From Rhodanobacter sp. 67-28 (lineage in GTDB: Bacteria > Pseudomonadota > Gammaproteobacteria > Xanthomonadales > Rhodanobacteraceae), in NCBI GenBank assembly GCA_001898415.1, contig MKTU01000017.1, positions 88,543 through 152,542 of the forward strand: a stretch of DNA of 64,000 bases, in the 5' to 3' direction. Shown piece by piece: positions 1-10,100 of this stretch (its first letter is position 1; each line of letters starts with the position of its first letter). A program made the translations under genes and the position numbers. A model generated the notes under the pieces. That model saw nothing but the letters and a program-made list of their open reading frames with translations. It searched no databases and was not told the DNA's origin.

Positions 1-1
1 A

Positions 2-91
2 GGGAATCGGGAATAGGGAATAGGCAAAGCAAGTTGCCGCGGGGCCGTGGCTGTTGCTCTTCCCATTCCCTATTCCCTATTCCCCATTCCC
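2..91. repeat. Inverted repeat of GGGAAT(A/C)G units
   Basis: The left arm at 2-24 and the right arm at 69-91 are reverse complements over 23 bases with one mismatch. Each arm is built of GGGAATAG/GGGAATCG-type units. Related GATTCGGGA units recur near 10441, 42958 and 53099, so this looks like a dispersed intergenic repeat family. The right arm lies inside the frame of gspI, upstream of its prepilin cleavage site. Confidence 0.8.
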
Positions 92-498
92 GGCGCGCTC
101 CGCGCGCCAACGGCTTCACCCTCCTCGAAGTGATCGCCGCGATCGCCCTGCTGGCGATCGCGTTCACCGTGTTGATGCGGGTGGCGGGCGGCTCGATCCG
201 CCTGAGCGAGAATGCCGCCGACCACAGCGAGGCGGCGTTGTGGGCGCGCAGCCTGCTCGACACGGCGTTCACCAACGAGCCGGTGCGGCCGGGCAGCACG
301 TCCGGGCGGTTCGACCAGCGCTTTCGCTGGCAGTTGAACGTGGCGCCGTGGCGTCCGGGCTCGACGCCGGCGCAGGCACCGCTGCAGCTCTATCAGCTCG
401 ATCTGGAAGTCAGCTGGGGTCCGGCGGTCCATCCGCAGGTGGCCCATTTCCGCACCCTGCGGCTGGCCGCGGCGGAGCCGGCGCAGGCGCAGCCATGA
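34..498 (+). CDS. gspI: Type II secretion minor pseudopilin GspI
   Basis: Minor pseudopilin of the type II secretion system, expected at the tip of the periplasmic pseudopilus. A type IV prepilin signal is visible: Gly followed by FTLLEV and a hydrophobic helix (AAIALLAIAFTVLM), to be cut between Gly and Phe by the prepilin peptidase. The gene overlaps gspJ by ATGA and opens the I-J-K-L-M-N-D run. The start is uncertain. No in-frame ATG or GTG precedes the cleavage site within the window; the only candidate is TTG at 34, and the frame is open to base 1, so translation may begin upstream. The leader residues before the cleavage site are encoded by a repeat arm, which is odd. Identity is confident from the motif and from the gene order. 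Confidence 0.85.
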   Translation: MPRGRGCCSSHSLFPIPHSRRAPRANGFTLLEVIAAIALLAIAFTVLMRVAGGSIRLSENAADHSEAALWARSLLDTAFTNEPVRPGSTSGRFDQRFRWQLNVAPWRPGSTPAQAPLQLYQLDLEVSWGPAVHPQVAHFRTLRLAAAEPAQAQP

Positions 499-1157
499 AG
501 AAGCGCGCCGCCGGCTTCACCCTGCTGGAAATTCTCGCCGCGCTGGTGCTGCTGGCGCTGCTGCTGCTGGGCGTGTACTCGGGCATCGCCAGCGCCAGTC
601 GCAGCGTGCGCTCGGGCACCGCCGCGATCGAGCGGATGGACCAGCTGCGCGCGGCGCAACAGTTCCTGCGTCGTGAACTGGCGCAAAGCCTGGCTGCGCC
701 GATCAGCCGCACCGATCGTGGCGAGCCGGTCTATTTCCAGGGCGACGCGCACGAGATGCGTTATGTCGCGCCGCTGCCGGGCTACCTCGGCAAGCTCGGG
801 CCGCAATTGCAGCAGTTGCAACTGGTCGACGACGGCGCCGGCGGCCTGCGCCTGGAGCTGCGCCTGGCCCTGCTGCCGCCCGATGGCGGCCCGCCGCAGG
901 CGCTGGGTGAGCCGCAGGTGCTGTTCGACCACATTCGCGCAGGCGGCTTCCACTACCTGGGCACCGATGCCGACGGCAGCGCCTTGCCGTGGGCAGGCGA
1001 GTGGACGGCCGACCGCTCGCTGCCGCAAGTGGTGCGCATCGAGCTGCAGCCGCAGGGCCGCGCCAGCTGGCCGCGGCTGGACATCCCGCTGCGCATCGAA
1101 CCGCTCGACGCCGGCGGGCCGTTGCGCATCCACGTACTGCGACGTACCCCGCCATGA
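495..1157 (+). CDS. gspJ: Type II secretion minor pseudopilin GspJ
   Basis: Minor pseudopilin of 220 residues, thought to form the pseudopilus tip with GspI and GspK. The N-terminus MKKRAAG-FTLLEILAALVLLALLLLG is a standard prepilin signal with Glu at position +5 after the cleavage site. The rest is a soluble periplasmic domain rich in arginine and leucine, as in other GspJ proteins. The start ATG overlaps the gspI stop (ATGA) and the stop overlaps the gspK start in the same way, which indicates translational coupling. Length fits the family. Confidence 0.9.
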   Translation: MKKRAAGFTLLEILAALVLLALLLLGVYSGIASASRSVRSGTAAIERMDQLRAAQQFLRRELAQSLAAPISRTDRGEPVYFQGDAHEMRYVAPLPGYLGKLGPQLQQLQLVDDGAGGLRLELRLALLPPDGGPPQALGEPQVLFDHIRAGGFHYLGTDADGSALPWAGEWTADRSLPQVVRIELQPQGRASWPRLDIPLRIEPLDAGGPLRIHVLRRTPP

Positions 1158-2026
1158 GCGGCCGTCTCGCGAATGCGTCCAGCCAGCGCGGGGTCGCCCT
1201 GCTGCTGGTGCTGTGGGCGTGCACCTTGCTGGCGATCCTGCTCGGCGGTTACGCCGCGCTGGCACGCACCGAGGGCTTGCAGGCGCGCTACCAGTTCGCC
1301 GGCACGCAGGCGCACTACGCCGCGGAGGCCGGCCTGATGCGCGCGATCTACGGTCTGCAGGACCCGCGCATCAAGCAGCGCTGGATCGGCGACGGGCGGC
1401 CTTACCCGTTCACCTACGACCACGCCAGCGTGGTGGTGCGTGCGATCGACGAGGACGGCAAGGTCGATCTCAACAGCGCCACGCCGGAGGTGCTGCAAGG
1501 CCTGCTGCACGCCGCCGGCTTGCAGCCGCGCGAGGCCGGCGAACTGGTCCGGCACATCGTCGACTGGCGCAGCCCGCCCAGCCTCGCCGGTGAAGTGGAC
1601 AGCCAGCGCGCCGCCTATGCCGCCGCCGGTCGCGACTACGGCCCGCGCCACGGCCCGTTCGTCACCGTGGAGGAGCTGCAACTGGTGCTGGGCATGACGC
1701 CGGCGCTGTACCGCCAGCTGGCGCCGGTGCTGACGATCTGGTCCGGCAGCCCCAGCCCCAACCCGAACACCGCGCCGCCGCTGGCGCTGGAGGCGATTCC
1801 CGGGATGACTCCGCAGCAACTGGCCGCGATCCGCGCCACCCGGGCGAAAAACGCCAGCGATCCGAGTCTGGCTCTCAACAACGGAACCACGCATAGTATC
1901 GAGTCCGTCGCCACCCTGGCCGACGGGACGAGCGCGGTGTTGCGCGCGACGATCCGCATGCAGCCGGGGCAGGCTGGCGAGAAGCCTTACGCCGTATTGC
2001 GCTGGCAGGAGGGAAAGTCCGAATGA
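1154..2026 (+). CDS. gspK: Type II secretion minor pseudopilin GspK
   Basis: Largest minor pseudopilin (290 residues), which caps the pseudopilus tip. Residues about 13-32 (GVALLLVLWACTLLAILLGG) form the N-terminal helix; as in other GspK proteins the Glu+5 seen in GspI and GspJ is absent. Then come AGLMRAIYGL and a helix-hairpin-helix-like stretch (VDLNSATPEVLQGLL) typical of the GspK alpha domain, and a second such segment near the C-terminus (AIPGMTPQQLAAIRA). The ATGA overlaps with gspJ and gspL support a single coupled operon. Confidence 0.9.
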   Translation: MSGRLANASSQRGVALLLVLWACTLLAILLGGYAALARTEGLQARYQFAGTQAHYAAEAGLMRAIYGLQDPRIKQRWIGDGRPYPFTYDHASVVVRAIDEDGKVDLNSATPEVLQGLLHAAGLQPREAGELVRHIVDWRSPPSLAGEVDSQRAAYAAAGRDYGPRHGPFVTVEELQLVLGMTPALYRQLAPVLTIWSGSPSPNPNTAPPLALEAIPGMTPQQLAAIRATRAKNASDPSLALNNGTTHSIESVATLADGTSAVLRATIRMQPGQAGEKPYAVLRWQEGKSE

Positions 2027-3177
2027 GTACGGCGATGCCGTCGCTGCAGCCGGGTTGGGAGCGCGTTCGCCGCCAGTGGCGCGCCTCGCCGCTGCCGGGT
2101 TTTCTTGCCTGGTGGGGCGGCGAACTGCGCGCGCTGCTGCCGCCGCGCTGGCGCAGCTGGTTCGGCAGCGGCGCGGACTGGTACCTGCTGCAGGTCGAGG
2201 GCGAGACCTGGTCGCTGCGCCGGCGTGGCCATGCCGAGGTGCTGGCGCAGTGGAACGAGGCGGTCGAGGATCTGCCCGGGCGCAGCTTCGGCGCGGCGCT
2301 GGCACAGGTCGATCGCGAGGATCTGCGCGTCGCCCTGCTGCTGCCGTCCGCCCAGGTGCTGCGCCGCAGCCTGTCGTTGCCGCTGGCCGCGCGCGACAAC
2401 CTGCACCAGGTGGTCGGTTTCGAGATGGATCGGCAGACCCCGTTCGGCGTGGCGCAGGTGTATTACGCCGTGCGCGAACTGAACGCGACGGCCGCCGGGC
2501 GCTGCCAGGTGGAACTGGTCGCGGCGGCCCGCGCCGGCGTCGATCCGCTGCTCGCGCGCCTGCGCACGCAGGGCATCGCGGTCGATGCGGTGGACGTGGC
2601 CGCGGCCGACGGTCGCCTCGGCGTGAACCTGTTGCCGCCGGAGCAGCGCCCGCGCCGCGCGCATCCGCGGCGACGGCTCAACCTGATCCTGGCTGCGGGC
2701 GTGGTGTTGCTGTTGCTGCTGGCCGGCCTCGAATGGCGGCACAACCGCGAGGTCGCGCTGGCCACCATGCAGGACCAGGTCGCCGCGATGCGCGGCGAGG
2801 CGGCGCAGGTCGCCTCGCTGCGCCAGCAACTGCAGGACAACGCCGGCGCCGCCGGTTTCCTCGCCCAACGCAAGAAGAACACCGTCGGCATGCTGGAGCT
2901 GCTGCGCGATGCCACCGCGCGCCTGCCCGATGGCACCTGGCTGGAGCGCCTGAGTGTCGATGCCACCGGCCAGATCGGCATGCAGGGGCAGAGTCAGCAG
3001 GCGGCCAAGCTGCTCGACGCCTTGAAGGATTCCAGCGTGATCACCGATGCCGGCTTCCAGGGCAGCATCCAGCCCGACGCCGCCACCGGCAAGGAGCGCT
3101 TCTACCTCACCGCGCGCATCAGGCAGGCCGCGGCGGCCAGGCCCGCGCCGACCGCCGACGGCGGGGACACGCCATGA
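2023..3177 (+). CDS. gspL: Type II secretion inner-membrane protein GspL (XpsL type)
   Basis: Bitopic component of the inner-membrane platform that links the GspE ATPase to GspM. The 384 residues show a cytoplasmic actin-like domain (about 45-200, including the conserved-looking VGFEMDRQTPFGVAQVYYAV), one membrane helix (about 222-236, LILAAGVVLLLLLAGL) and a PilN-like periplasmic domain with a preceding coiled coil. Position between gspK and gspM and the ATGA overlaps on both sides fix the identity. The sequence resembles the Xanthomonas XpsL/PilN-containing form more than enterobacterial GspL. Confidence 0.85.
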   Translation: MSTAMPSLQPGWERVRRQWRASPLPGFLAWWGGELRALLPPRWRSWFGSGADWYLLQVEGETWSLRRRGHAEVLAQWNEAVEDLPGRSFGAALAQVDREDLRVALLLPSAQVLRRSLSLPLAARDNLHQVVGFEMDRQTPFGVAQVYYAVRELNATAAGRCQVELVAAARAGVDPLLARLRTQGIAVDAVDVAAADGRLGVNLLPPEQRPRRAHPRRRLNLILAAGVVLLLLLAGLEWRHNREVALATMQDQVAAMRGEAAQVASLRQQLQDNAGAAGFLAQRKKNTVGMLELLRDATARLPDGTWLERLSVDATGQIGMQGQSQQAAKLLDALKDSSVITDAGFQGSIQPDAATGKERFYLTARIRQAAAARPAPTADGGDTP

Positions 3178-3812
3178 CGCGCCCGGCCCTCGCGCCGCGC
3201 GAACGCCGCATCGTTGCGGTGGCGCTGCTGCTGCTGGCGGTCGCGCTGGCTTACCTGGTGCTGCTGCACTGGTGGTTCGTCGCGCCGCTGCGGCAGATCC
3301 ACGAGGAGATGGCGCACTTGCGCGACACGCACAGCCGCTACGCCGCCGCGATCGCGGAGAAGCCGGCGCTGCAGCGCCGGCTGGACGAGATGGGCGCGGG
3401 CCAGGCCGCCAGCGACGCGTTCCTTGCCGCCAGCGATCCGAACAATGCCGCCGCCGACCTGATGCAGCAGGTGGTTGACGTGGTCGGCCGCAACACCGGG
3501 CGCGGGCGCTGCGTGGTGAGCCAGAAGATGCCGTTGCCGACGCCGCCGACGTCGGCCGGCGAGCCGTATCGCAAGGCCGCCGTCAGCATCAGCCTGAGTT
3601 GCGACATCGAACCGCTGGCGGCGGTGCTGCAGGCGCTGGAGCAGGGCCGGCCGTACCTGTTCGTCGACGACCTCAGCATCTATCGCAACCCGGTCGCCGC
3701 ACAGCGCGAGCAGGGCGCGCCGCTGGAAGTGCAGTTCACGCTCTCCGGTTACGTGCGCCCCTCGGCCGGCGCGCCGATGCCCGCCGATGCCGATGCCGGA
3801 GCCGCGCCATGA
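3174..3812 (+). CDS. gspM: Type II secretion inner-membrane protein GspM
   Basis: Small bitopic partner of GspL in the inner-membrane platform. A short cytoplasmic N-terminus is followed by one helix at about residues 14-35 (IVAVALLLLAVALAYLVLLHWW), a coiled coil (about 40-75), and a ferredoxin-like periplasmic domain ending in a Pro/Ala-rich tail. The 212 residues are longer than enterobacterial GspM and match the GspMb-type proteins of Xanthomonadales. Starts inside the gspL stop (ATGA). Confidence 0.85.
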   Translation: MTRPALAPRERRIVAVALLLLAVALAYLVLLHWWFVAPLRQIHEEMAHLRDTHSRYAAAIAEKPALQRRLDEMGAGQAASDAFLAASDPNNAAADLMQQVVDVVGRNTGRGRCVVSQKMPLPTPPTSAGEPYRKAAVSISLSCDIEPLAAVLQALEQGRPYLFVDDLSIYRNPVAAQREQGAPLEVQFTLSGYVRPSAGAPMPADADAGAAP

Positions 3813-4531
3813 ACGCCGCCCAGCAACGTCGACTCACTCCCGTGCTGGCCGGCGTGGCCGTGCTGTTGGGCGTGCTGCTGCTGATGCTGCTCGGCGGGGT
3901 CGGCCGCGCCATTCGCTGGACGGCGCCGCGCACGCTGTCGCCGCTGCCGCCGGCCGGCAGCGCCGACCTGCCGCAAGCCGTGCCGCTGCAGCAGTTCAGC
4001 GTGGTGTGGAGCAAGCCGCTGTTCAATCCCGACCGCAAGCCGGTGGCGCACGCCAGCGAGGGCGGCAGCAACCTGGGCGACCTGGAGCTGACCGGCATCA
4101 TCATCACCCCCAGCCTGCGCATGGCGTTGCTGCACGACAAGAACGGCAACCACGAGATCCGCCTGCGCCAGGGCGAGAGCCTGCCCGACGGCAGCGTGAC
4201 CCTGGTCGAGGTGCAACAGCGTTCGGCGGTGTTCGATTCGGCCGCCGGCCGCACCGAACTGAAACTGCCGGCCGGCGCGCCGATCGACCAGGTTCGCGGC
4301 GACGCCGCACCGGATCGCGACCGACCGCCGGCGGCGGGCGCCTCGATGCTGCACCCGCAGCCCGATGCCTCGGCGCGACCGCACTTCGAATCCGGTCCCG
4401 GGCCCGCCCGCTCGTCCATGGCGCCGGCCGCCTCGAACAGCCCATCCCGGTCGACGCTGGAACAACTGCGTCGCACCATCGAAAAACGTCGTGCGGAACG
4501 CGCTGCCGCGTCCCACGAAGGAGAGCACTGA
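3809..4531 (+). CDS. gspN: Type II secretion protein GspN (XpsN-like)
   Basis: Bitopic inner-membrane protein of 240 residues. One helix lies at about residues 11-31, followed by a proline-rich linker and a small beta domain (about 60-150; FSVVWSKPLFNPDRKPV then DLELTGIIITPSLRMALL) that resembles the homology region of GspC. In Xanthomonas, which lacks a classical gspC in its xps operon, XpsN precedes the secretin gene and contacts it, and the gene order here is the same. The C-terminal third is low-complexity and ends with a basic helix (KRRAERAA). ATGA overlap with gspM; only 4 bases separate it from gspD. The name follows position and family resemblance. Confidence 0.75.
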   Translation: MNAAQQRRLTPVLAGVAVLLGVLLLMLLGGVGRAIRWTAPRTLSPLPPAGSADLPQAVPLQQFSVVWSKPLFNPDRKPVAHASEGGSNLGDLELTGIIITPSLRMALLHDKNGNHEIRLRQGESLPDGSVTLVEVQQRSAVFDSAAGRTELKLPAGAPIDQVRGDAAPDRDRPPAAGASMLHPQPDASARPHFESGPGPARSSMAPAASNSPSRSTLEQLRRTIEKRRAERAAASHEGEH

Positions 4532-4535
4532 ACCC

Positions 4536-7112
4536 ATGCCTCGCCGATTCCTCATGCGCACCGCGCGCACCGCCATCCTGGCCGCCGTGGTCGCACTCGC
4601 CGGCTGCGCCAGCCTCCCGCAGCCGCGCGACGACGGTGCGCTGCAACGCGAAGCGATGGCCGGCACGCACGCCCCGGTGCCTGCGCCGCTGCCGCTCAAC
4701 CGCGACCTGGCCGCGCCCACCGCCGCGCCGCCGGCGGCCACCATCAGCGCCGGCAGCGGGCAGTTCGTGCGGCCCTCCGCACTGGTCACGCCGCGCAAGA
4801 GCGCCACCGGCAAGGATGCGGTCACCTTCAACTTCGAGAACCAGCCGGTGCAGGCGGTGGTCAAGGCGATCCTCGGCGACCTGCTCAAGCAGAACTACAC
4901 CATCGTGCCGGGCGTGGAGGGCAACATCTCCTTCTCCACCGCCGAGCCGGTCGAGCAGGAGCAGGCGCTGCCGATCCTGGAAACCCTGCTGGGCTGGACC
5001 CACAACGCGCTGGTCAAGCGCGCGGGCGGTTACGTGGTGTTGCCGGAGAAGGATGCCGTCGCCGGCAACCTGGTGCCCAGCCTCGGCGCGGCCGCGCCCG
5101 GCGGCGGCCTGCAGGCGCGGCTGTTCCCGCTGCGCTACATCTCCGCCACCGAGATGCAGAAGCTGGTCAAGCCGTTCGTGCGCAAGGATGCGGTGCTGCT
5201 GGTCGATCCCTCGCGCAACCTGATCGTGCTGGCCGGCACGCCGCAGGAGCTGGCCGACGACGAGCGCATGATCCGCACCTTCGACGTGGACTGGTTGCGC
5301 GGCACCTCGGTGGGCGTGTTCAACCTGCAGTACGCCCGCGTCGCCGAGCTGATGCCCAAGCTGGATGCGTTGTTCGGTGAACACGGCAGCACGCCGCTGG
5401 CCGGCATGCTGCGCTTCATCCCGATCGAGCGCACCAATGCACTGGTGGTCATCAGCACCCAGCCCGACTACCTGCGCGAAGTGGGCGAGTGGGTCGCCAA
5501 GATCGACGCCGGCGGCGGCAACCAGCCGCAGCTGTTCGTCTACGACGTGCGCAACCTCAAGGCCTCCGACCTGGCCCGTTACCTGGCGCAGATCTACACC
5601 AACGGCGCCGGCAGCGGTGGCGACAACGGCGGCCAGGTCGGGCCGGGCCTGAGCAGCGGCACGCTGGGCAGCGCCGACAACGTCAACGCCAACCCGCTGG
5701 GTAGCACCGCCGGCAGCTTCGGCAACACCGGCACCGGCGCGGTCGGCGGCGGCGCGATGAACGGCGCCGGCAGCGGCGGCTTCAACAGCGGCGGCGAGAG
5801 TCGCGACGGCAGCGGCAACGGCCAGCCCGGCGCGATGTCCGGCGGCATGGCGACCAGCTTCGGCAACAGCGGCGGCAACGCGGAAACCAGCCAGCAATAC
5901 GCCTCCAGCGACGGCAGCGTGCGGATCAGCTCGGTGGACAGCAACAACCAGTTGCTGATCCGCGCCCGGCCCTCGCAGTGGGAGGAGATCAAGCGCGCGA
6001 TCGACAAGCTCGACAACGTGCCGCTGCAGGTGCAGATCGAGACGCGCATCCTGGAGGTCAGGCTCACCGGCGCGTTCCAGTTCGGGGTGCAGTGGTACCT
6101 GAAGGGTTTCGTCGGCAGCACCGTCGACAACAACGGCAACTTCATCCCCGGCTCCACCACCGCCAGCCAGTACGGGGCGCTGGGCAAGGGCGGCCCGGCG
6201 TACGGCGGCCAGCCGTTCTTCTACTCCTTCCTCAACTCCAACATGCAGGTCGCCGTGCGCGCGATGGAGACCAGCGGCAACACCAAGACGCTGTCGGCGC
6301 CCTCGATGGTGGTGATGAACAACCAGGTCGGCGCGATCCAGGTGGGCGACAGCATTCCGATCAACCAGACCACGGTCAACACCGGTATCGGCACGGGCAC
6401 CAGCTACAACTCGGTGGACTATCTCAACACCGGCGTCATCCTCAAGGTTCGCCCGCGGATCAATCCCGGCGGCCTGGTCTACATGGACGTCAGCCAGCAG
6501 GTCAGCCAGCGCGATTCCTCGCAGCAATTGGTCAACGGCAACCCGTCGATCTCGCAGCGCGCGCTGTCCACCCAGGTCGCGGTGCAGAGCGGCCAGACCG
6601 TGCTGCTCGGCGGCCTGATCCAGCAGGACGAGGGCGTCACCAACACCGGCATCCCCGGCCTCAACCGCATCCCCGTCATCGGCCGGTTGTTCGGCAACAC
6701 CAACCGCAACCGCGACCGCACCGAACTGATCGTGCTGATCACCCCGCGCATCATCCGCAACAGCGACGAGGCCAAGCAGGTCACCGACGAGTACCAGGAG
6801 AAGTTCGAGTCGCTGGCGCCGCTGCGCCAGGGCGGCGAGGCGAGCGCCGCGAGCGTGACGCCGGTGGCTGCCGCACCCGCGCCGAGCTGGCCCGAGCAGT
6901 TGCAGCAACATGCCGAGCTTGCGCTGGGCAAGGCCGACTACGCGAACGCGGAGCGCCTCGCGATGCAGTCGTGGCAGCAGGGCACGCGCCAGGGCAGCCT
7001 GTGCGAGCGCAACTGGCAGGTGATCGCCCAGGTGCGCCAGCACAACCAGGATGCCGCCGGTGCGCAGACTGCACGCCAGAGCCAGCAAGCCTGCCGCCAG
7101 CCGTCGCCCTGA
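4536..7112 (+). CDS. gspD: Type II secretion secretin GspD
   Basis: Outer-membrane secretin that forms the export channel. The ATG at 4536 follows a GAAGGAG ribosome site. The N-terminus carries a lipoprotein signal ending in the lipobox LAGC. Next come the N0 domain (about 90-160), the N1-N3 repeats, and the C-terminal secretin domain with SGQTVLLGGLIQQDE-type and VPVIGRLFG-type motifs. A Gly/Ser/Asn-rich linker of about 110 residues (about 5600-5890) interrupts the N3 region; such linkers occur in secretins but this one is long. After the secretin domain there is an extra tail of about 90 residues resembling one TPR unit (SWPEQLQQHAELALGKADYA), not usual for GspD. Full length is 858 residues. 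Last gene of the operon. Confidence 0.93.
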   Translation: MPRRFLMRTARTAILAAVVALAGCASLPQPRDDGALQREAMAGTHAPVPAPLPLNRDLAAPTAAPPAATISAGSGQFVRPSALVTPRKSATGKDAVTFNFENQPVQAVVKAILGDLLKQNYTIVPGVEGNISFSTAEPVEQEQALPILETLLGWTHNALVKRAGGYVVLPEKDAVAGNLVPSLGAAAPGGGLQARLFPLRYISATEMQKLVKPFVRKDAVLLVDPSRNLIVLAGTPQELADDERMIRTFDVDWLRGTSVGVFNLQYARVAELMPKLDALFGEHGSTPLAGMLRFIPIERTNALVVISTQPDYLREVGEWVAKIDAGGGNQPQLFVYDVRNLKASDLARYLAQIYTNGAGSGGDNGGQVGPGLSSGTLGSADNVNANPLGSTAGSFGNTGTGAVGGGAMNGAGSGGFNSGGESRDGSGNGQPGAMSGGMATSFGNSGGNAETSQQYASSDGSVRISSVDSNNQLLIRARPSQWEEIKRAIDKLDNVPLQVQIETRILEVRLTGAFQFGVQWYLKGFVGSTVDNNGNFIPGSTTASQYGALGKGGPAYGGQPFFYSFLNSNMQVAVRAMETSGNTKTLSAPSMVVMNNQVGAIQVGDSIPINQTTVNTGIGTGTSYNSVDYLNTGVILKVRPRINPGGLVYMDVSQQVSQRDSSQQLVNGNPSISQRALSTQVAVQSGQTVLLGGLIQQDEGVTNTGIPGLNRIPVIGRLFGNTNRNRDRTELIVLITPRIIRNSDEAKQVTDEYQEKFESLAPLRQGGEASAASVTPVAAAPAPSWPEQLQQHAELALGKADYANAERLAMQSWQQGTRQGSLCERNWQVIAQVRQHNQDAAGAQTARQSQQACRQPSP

Positions 7113-7121
7113 GAGCGTGTG

Positions 7122-7170
7122 AAAAAATCCCCCGCCTGCTGCGGACATCGCCGAACGCCCCTGGCGGGGG
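7122..7170 (-). terminator. Rho-independent terminator for the 7184-10315 gene
   Basis: On the minus strand a GC-rich arm (7163-7170, GGCGGGGG on the plus strand) pairs with 7129-7136 (CCCCCGCC) and is followed by six Ts (7122-7127). The loop is rather long (26 bases). It lies between the convergent gspD and diguanylate cyclase genes. Confidence 0.65.
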
Positions 7171-7183
7171 CCGCGCCGTTGAA

Positions 7184-10100
7184 TCAGCCTGGGGCGGCCA
7201 CGTCATCGAGCGACAGGACGGACAGGTAGCCTTTGGCGACCAGCACGTCCAGATCCACCGTGATTTCCCCTGGGTCGGTGGCCAAGGCCGCATCCGTCGG
7301 GACAACCCCGACCCAGCGGTTGCGGCCATCGCGTTTGGCCCGATACAGGCACTGATCGGCCAGGTTGACCACGTCCTCCCAGCCAAAGTTGTGCTTCGAT
7401 GCGGCAAACACCGGGTACGAGGCAAAACCGACCGAACATGTGCGGTGTATCGTCAAGCCGTTGCCGAGGTCGAAGGGATGATCGGCAACCATGGTGCGGA
7501 TCCGGTCGGCAACGACGGGGCCGAAGGCATTGTTGGCGAAGCGCGCGACGATGAGGAACTCCTCGCCGCCCCAGCGTACCGGGGTGTCCGTCTCGCGCGT
7601 CGCCGCGACAAGAATGTCCCGCAGCTGCGCCAGGACGCGGTCGCCGGCAGCGTGCCCGTAGCGATCGTTGACCTCCTTGAAGTGGTCAAGATCCATCATC
7701 AGGAACAGCAGATTGATGTTGGCGTCGGCGTGATCGGCATAGCCCAGGGCGAGGTTCCGGTAGTTGCGCTGAACCGTGGCGATGTCCTTGTCGACATGGT
7801 CGATGACGTAACGCCGGTTTCTGAGTCCGGTCAGTGCATCGGTAATCGTCTGATCGACCAGCGCGGAGTTGGCGCACTCCAGCGCCTCGGTACGTTCCTC
7901 CACCAGCTTTGTGAGCGCCTGGTTTCGTCGACGCAGCGTGCGCAGACGCCAGCGCATGGCCCCCTTGGCGACAAGCAATAGCAGGGCGCACCACGTCAGG
8001 TAAGCCCACCAGCTGCGATACCAGGGCGGCAACACGCGAAAGCTGAAGTTTGCCTCGCTGCCGAGACCGCCATAGGCGTCGCGCGCGCGAACGCGAAAAC
8101 GATAGGTACCCTCGGGCAGGTTGGTGTAGTCACGATAAGTTTCGTTGGTCCACGCCGACCAAGTGTTATCCATGCCCTCGAGCATGACCTGGTAGCGCTC
8201 GGCAGCACCCATTTCGAAGTCGGGTTGCGCGTAGTCGAAGCGCAAGCTGTTCTCGCGCCAATCCAGCTCAGCGGGGGCAACCCTGCCGGCCCCGCCCCAG
8301 AGCAGTTTCCCGCCGTGCGTGGCGACGTTCCGCAGCAGCGTCGCGGCAGGTGTCGCGTAGTCTTTTTGCCTGTGGGGATCGTGGCGATAGAGACCGTCGT
8401 TCGTGCCCACCCAGATCACGCCATCCGGTTCCGACGTCAGGGCGAACACCGTCTTTCCCGACAACGCCTGCAAGGGGCGCTCCTGCCAGTGATAGCGGCC
8501 TTGGGCGTCGGCCACGGCGACACCCAGCGCCTTGAGGTGGCGAGCAGGGTCGACCGTGTACATCCACACGCTGCCGAACGCATCCTGCTCAAACTTCCAG
8601 ACTTGCCGGGTGCCGGACCCGAACAACCCGGAGAAGCGTTCGTCCGGCACCAGCGCGCGCCCGCTCGCGTCGAGTTTTTGAATGCCTGAGGCCGTACCGA
8701 ATCGGATGTCGCCGTTGACAAGGCCAAGAGTGACGAAGCGAGGTTCCTCCGGATGGGTCACACTCGGCTGGAGCCTTTCCATCCGGGGTGATGTTGCTGG
8801 CCGCGCCTGTCCGGAGAGATCAAGCCTTGCCGCACCTTCATCCATGAAGCCGATCCACAAGGTGCCGGCGGCGTCCGCGAGCAGCGAATGGATTTCGCCC
8901 GCCACGACCTTGCCCTCGTCGACCAGCCTGCCCGATGCAAACCGCATCGACAGCAAACCGTCACGCTGGCCTGCCAGCAAACGGTCATCGTGCGGGGCAA
9001 CGCGCGCCAGGGTGAAGGAAAACTCTCGCGAGAGTTGCCGCGCCGCACGGTTCCCATCGACCTCGAAAAGACCTTGCGCGCTGGCAACCAGCAAGGACCC
9101 ATCCATGTCCAGCATGTCCCAGACCTGGCCATGGATGCCCGCAACCCGAGTGAACCGGGCCTTCGTCTCGTCGAGTCGGAACAGACCCTTGGCCGTGCCT
9201 GCGTACAAGGTGCGTCCATGGCGGTGGATCGCCATGACCGAACCGTCCAGGCCGCTCATGCGGGTGAAACGGGTCAGCGGCGAACCCACTTCGACCCGCG
9301 CCAGGCCATTGTCCAGCGCGAGCCAGAGCCCGGCGTCGCGATCCTGCGTCATGCCGTAGACGGTGTCGCCAATGAGACCTTCCGCCATGCCGACACGGCC
9401 CACTTCGTCGCCCTGGCGGTCGAGCAGCATCACGCCACCCTGCAGCGTGGCAACGGCGAGCCGGCCGTCGGCAAGCCACTGCGCGCCGTAGATCTGATCG
9501 GCTTTGAGCGCTTCGGCGCTCCGCGGGGACCAGGGACGGTAGGCATGCCCGTCGAAGATCAACCATCCGGCCTGCCGGCTTCCGATCAGGATGGACGCGG
9601 GTTTTCCCGCCTCGGCCCAGGGAACCATGGCGTAGATCCTGTCGGTCGCGAATCGCGCGCCGCCCTCGACCCGTTCCAGCCGACCGGCCACCAGCTTCTC
9701 CAGCCCCTGGTCCATTTGCTGGATGTACAACTGGTGATCCAGGTAATAGGCGAGGTGGAACTCGGTTTGTGCCTTCCACACCCGTACCTTGCCGGAGGCC
9801 AGATGGAACAGCCGGCTGCTGGTCGCAAAGTAGATTCCATCGTCGCCAGGCAGGACGTTCCACACGTCGGCGAAATCGCGGTCCTCCGGCGGTATCCGAT
9901 CGAGCAGCGACACGTAGCGCATTCGACCCGCGGCGTCCGGCGCGAGATATCCGAAATCGCCAACGCAGCCGACGTAGACGCGTCCCCGCGCATCGGTGGC
10001 CAGTGAGCGCACCGTGCTCTGGCGGGGAACCGCGATGTGCCGCCACTGGGTGCCATCGAACTCCAGCACGCCATCGTCGCCATTCCCGACGTAGATGATC

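Noticed and set aside
4104..7148. A minus-strand open frame of about 1014 codons opposite gspN and gspD
   Set aside because: Its translation is Ala/Arg/Gly/His-rich with no motifs and it lies opposite a clear secretin gene; long antisense frames are expected in DNA of this GC content.
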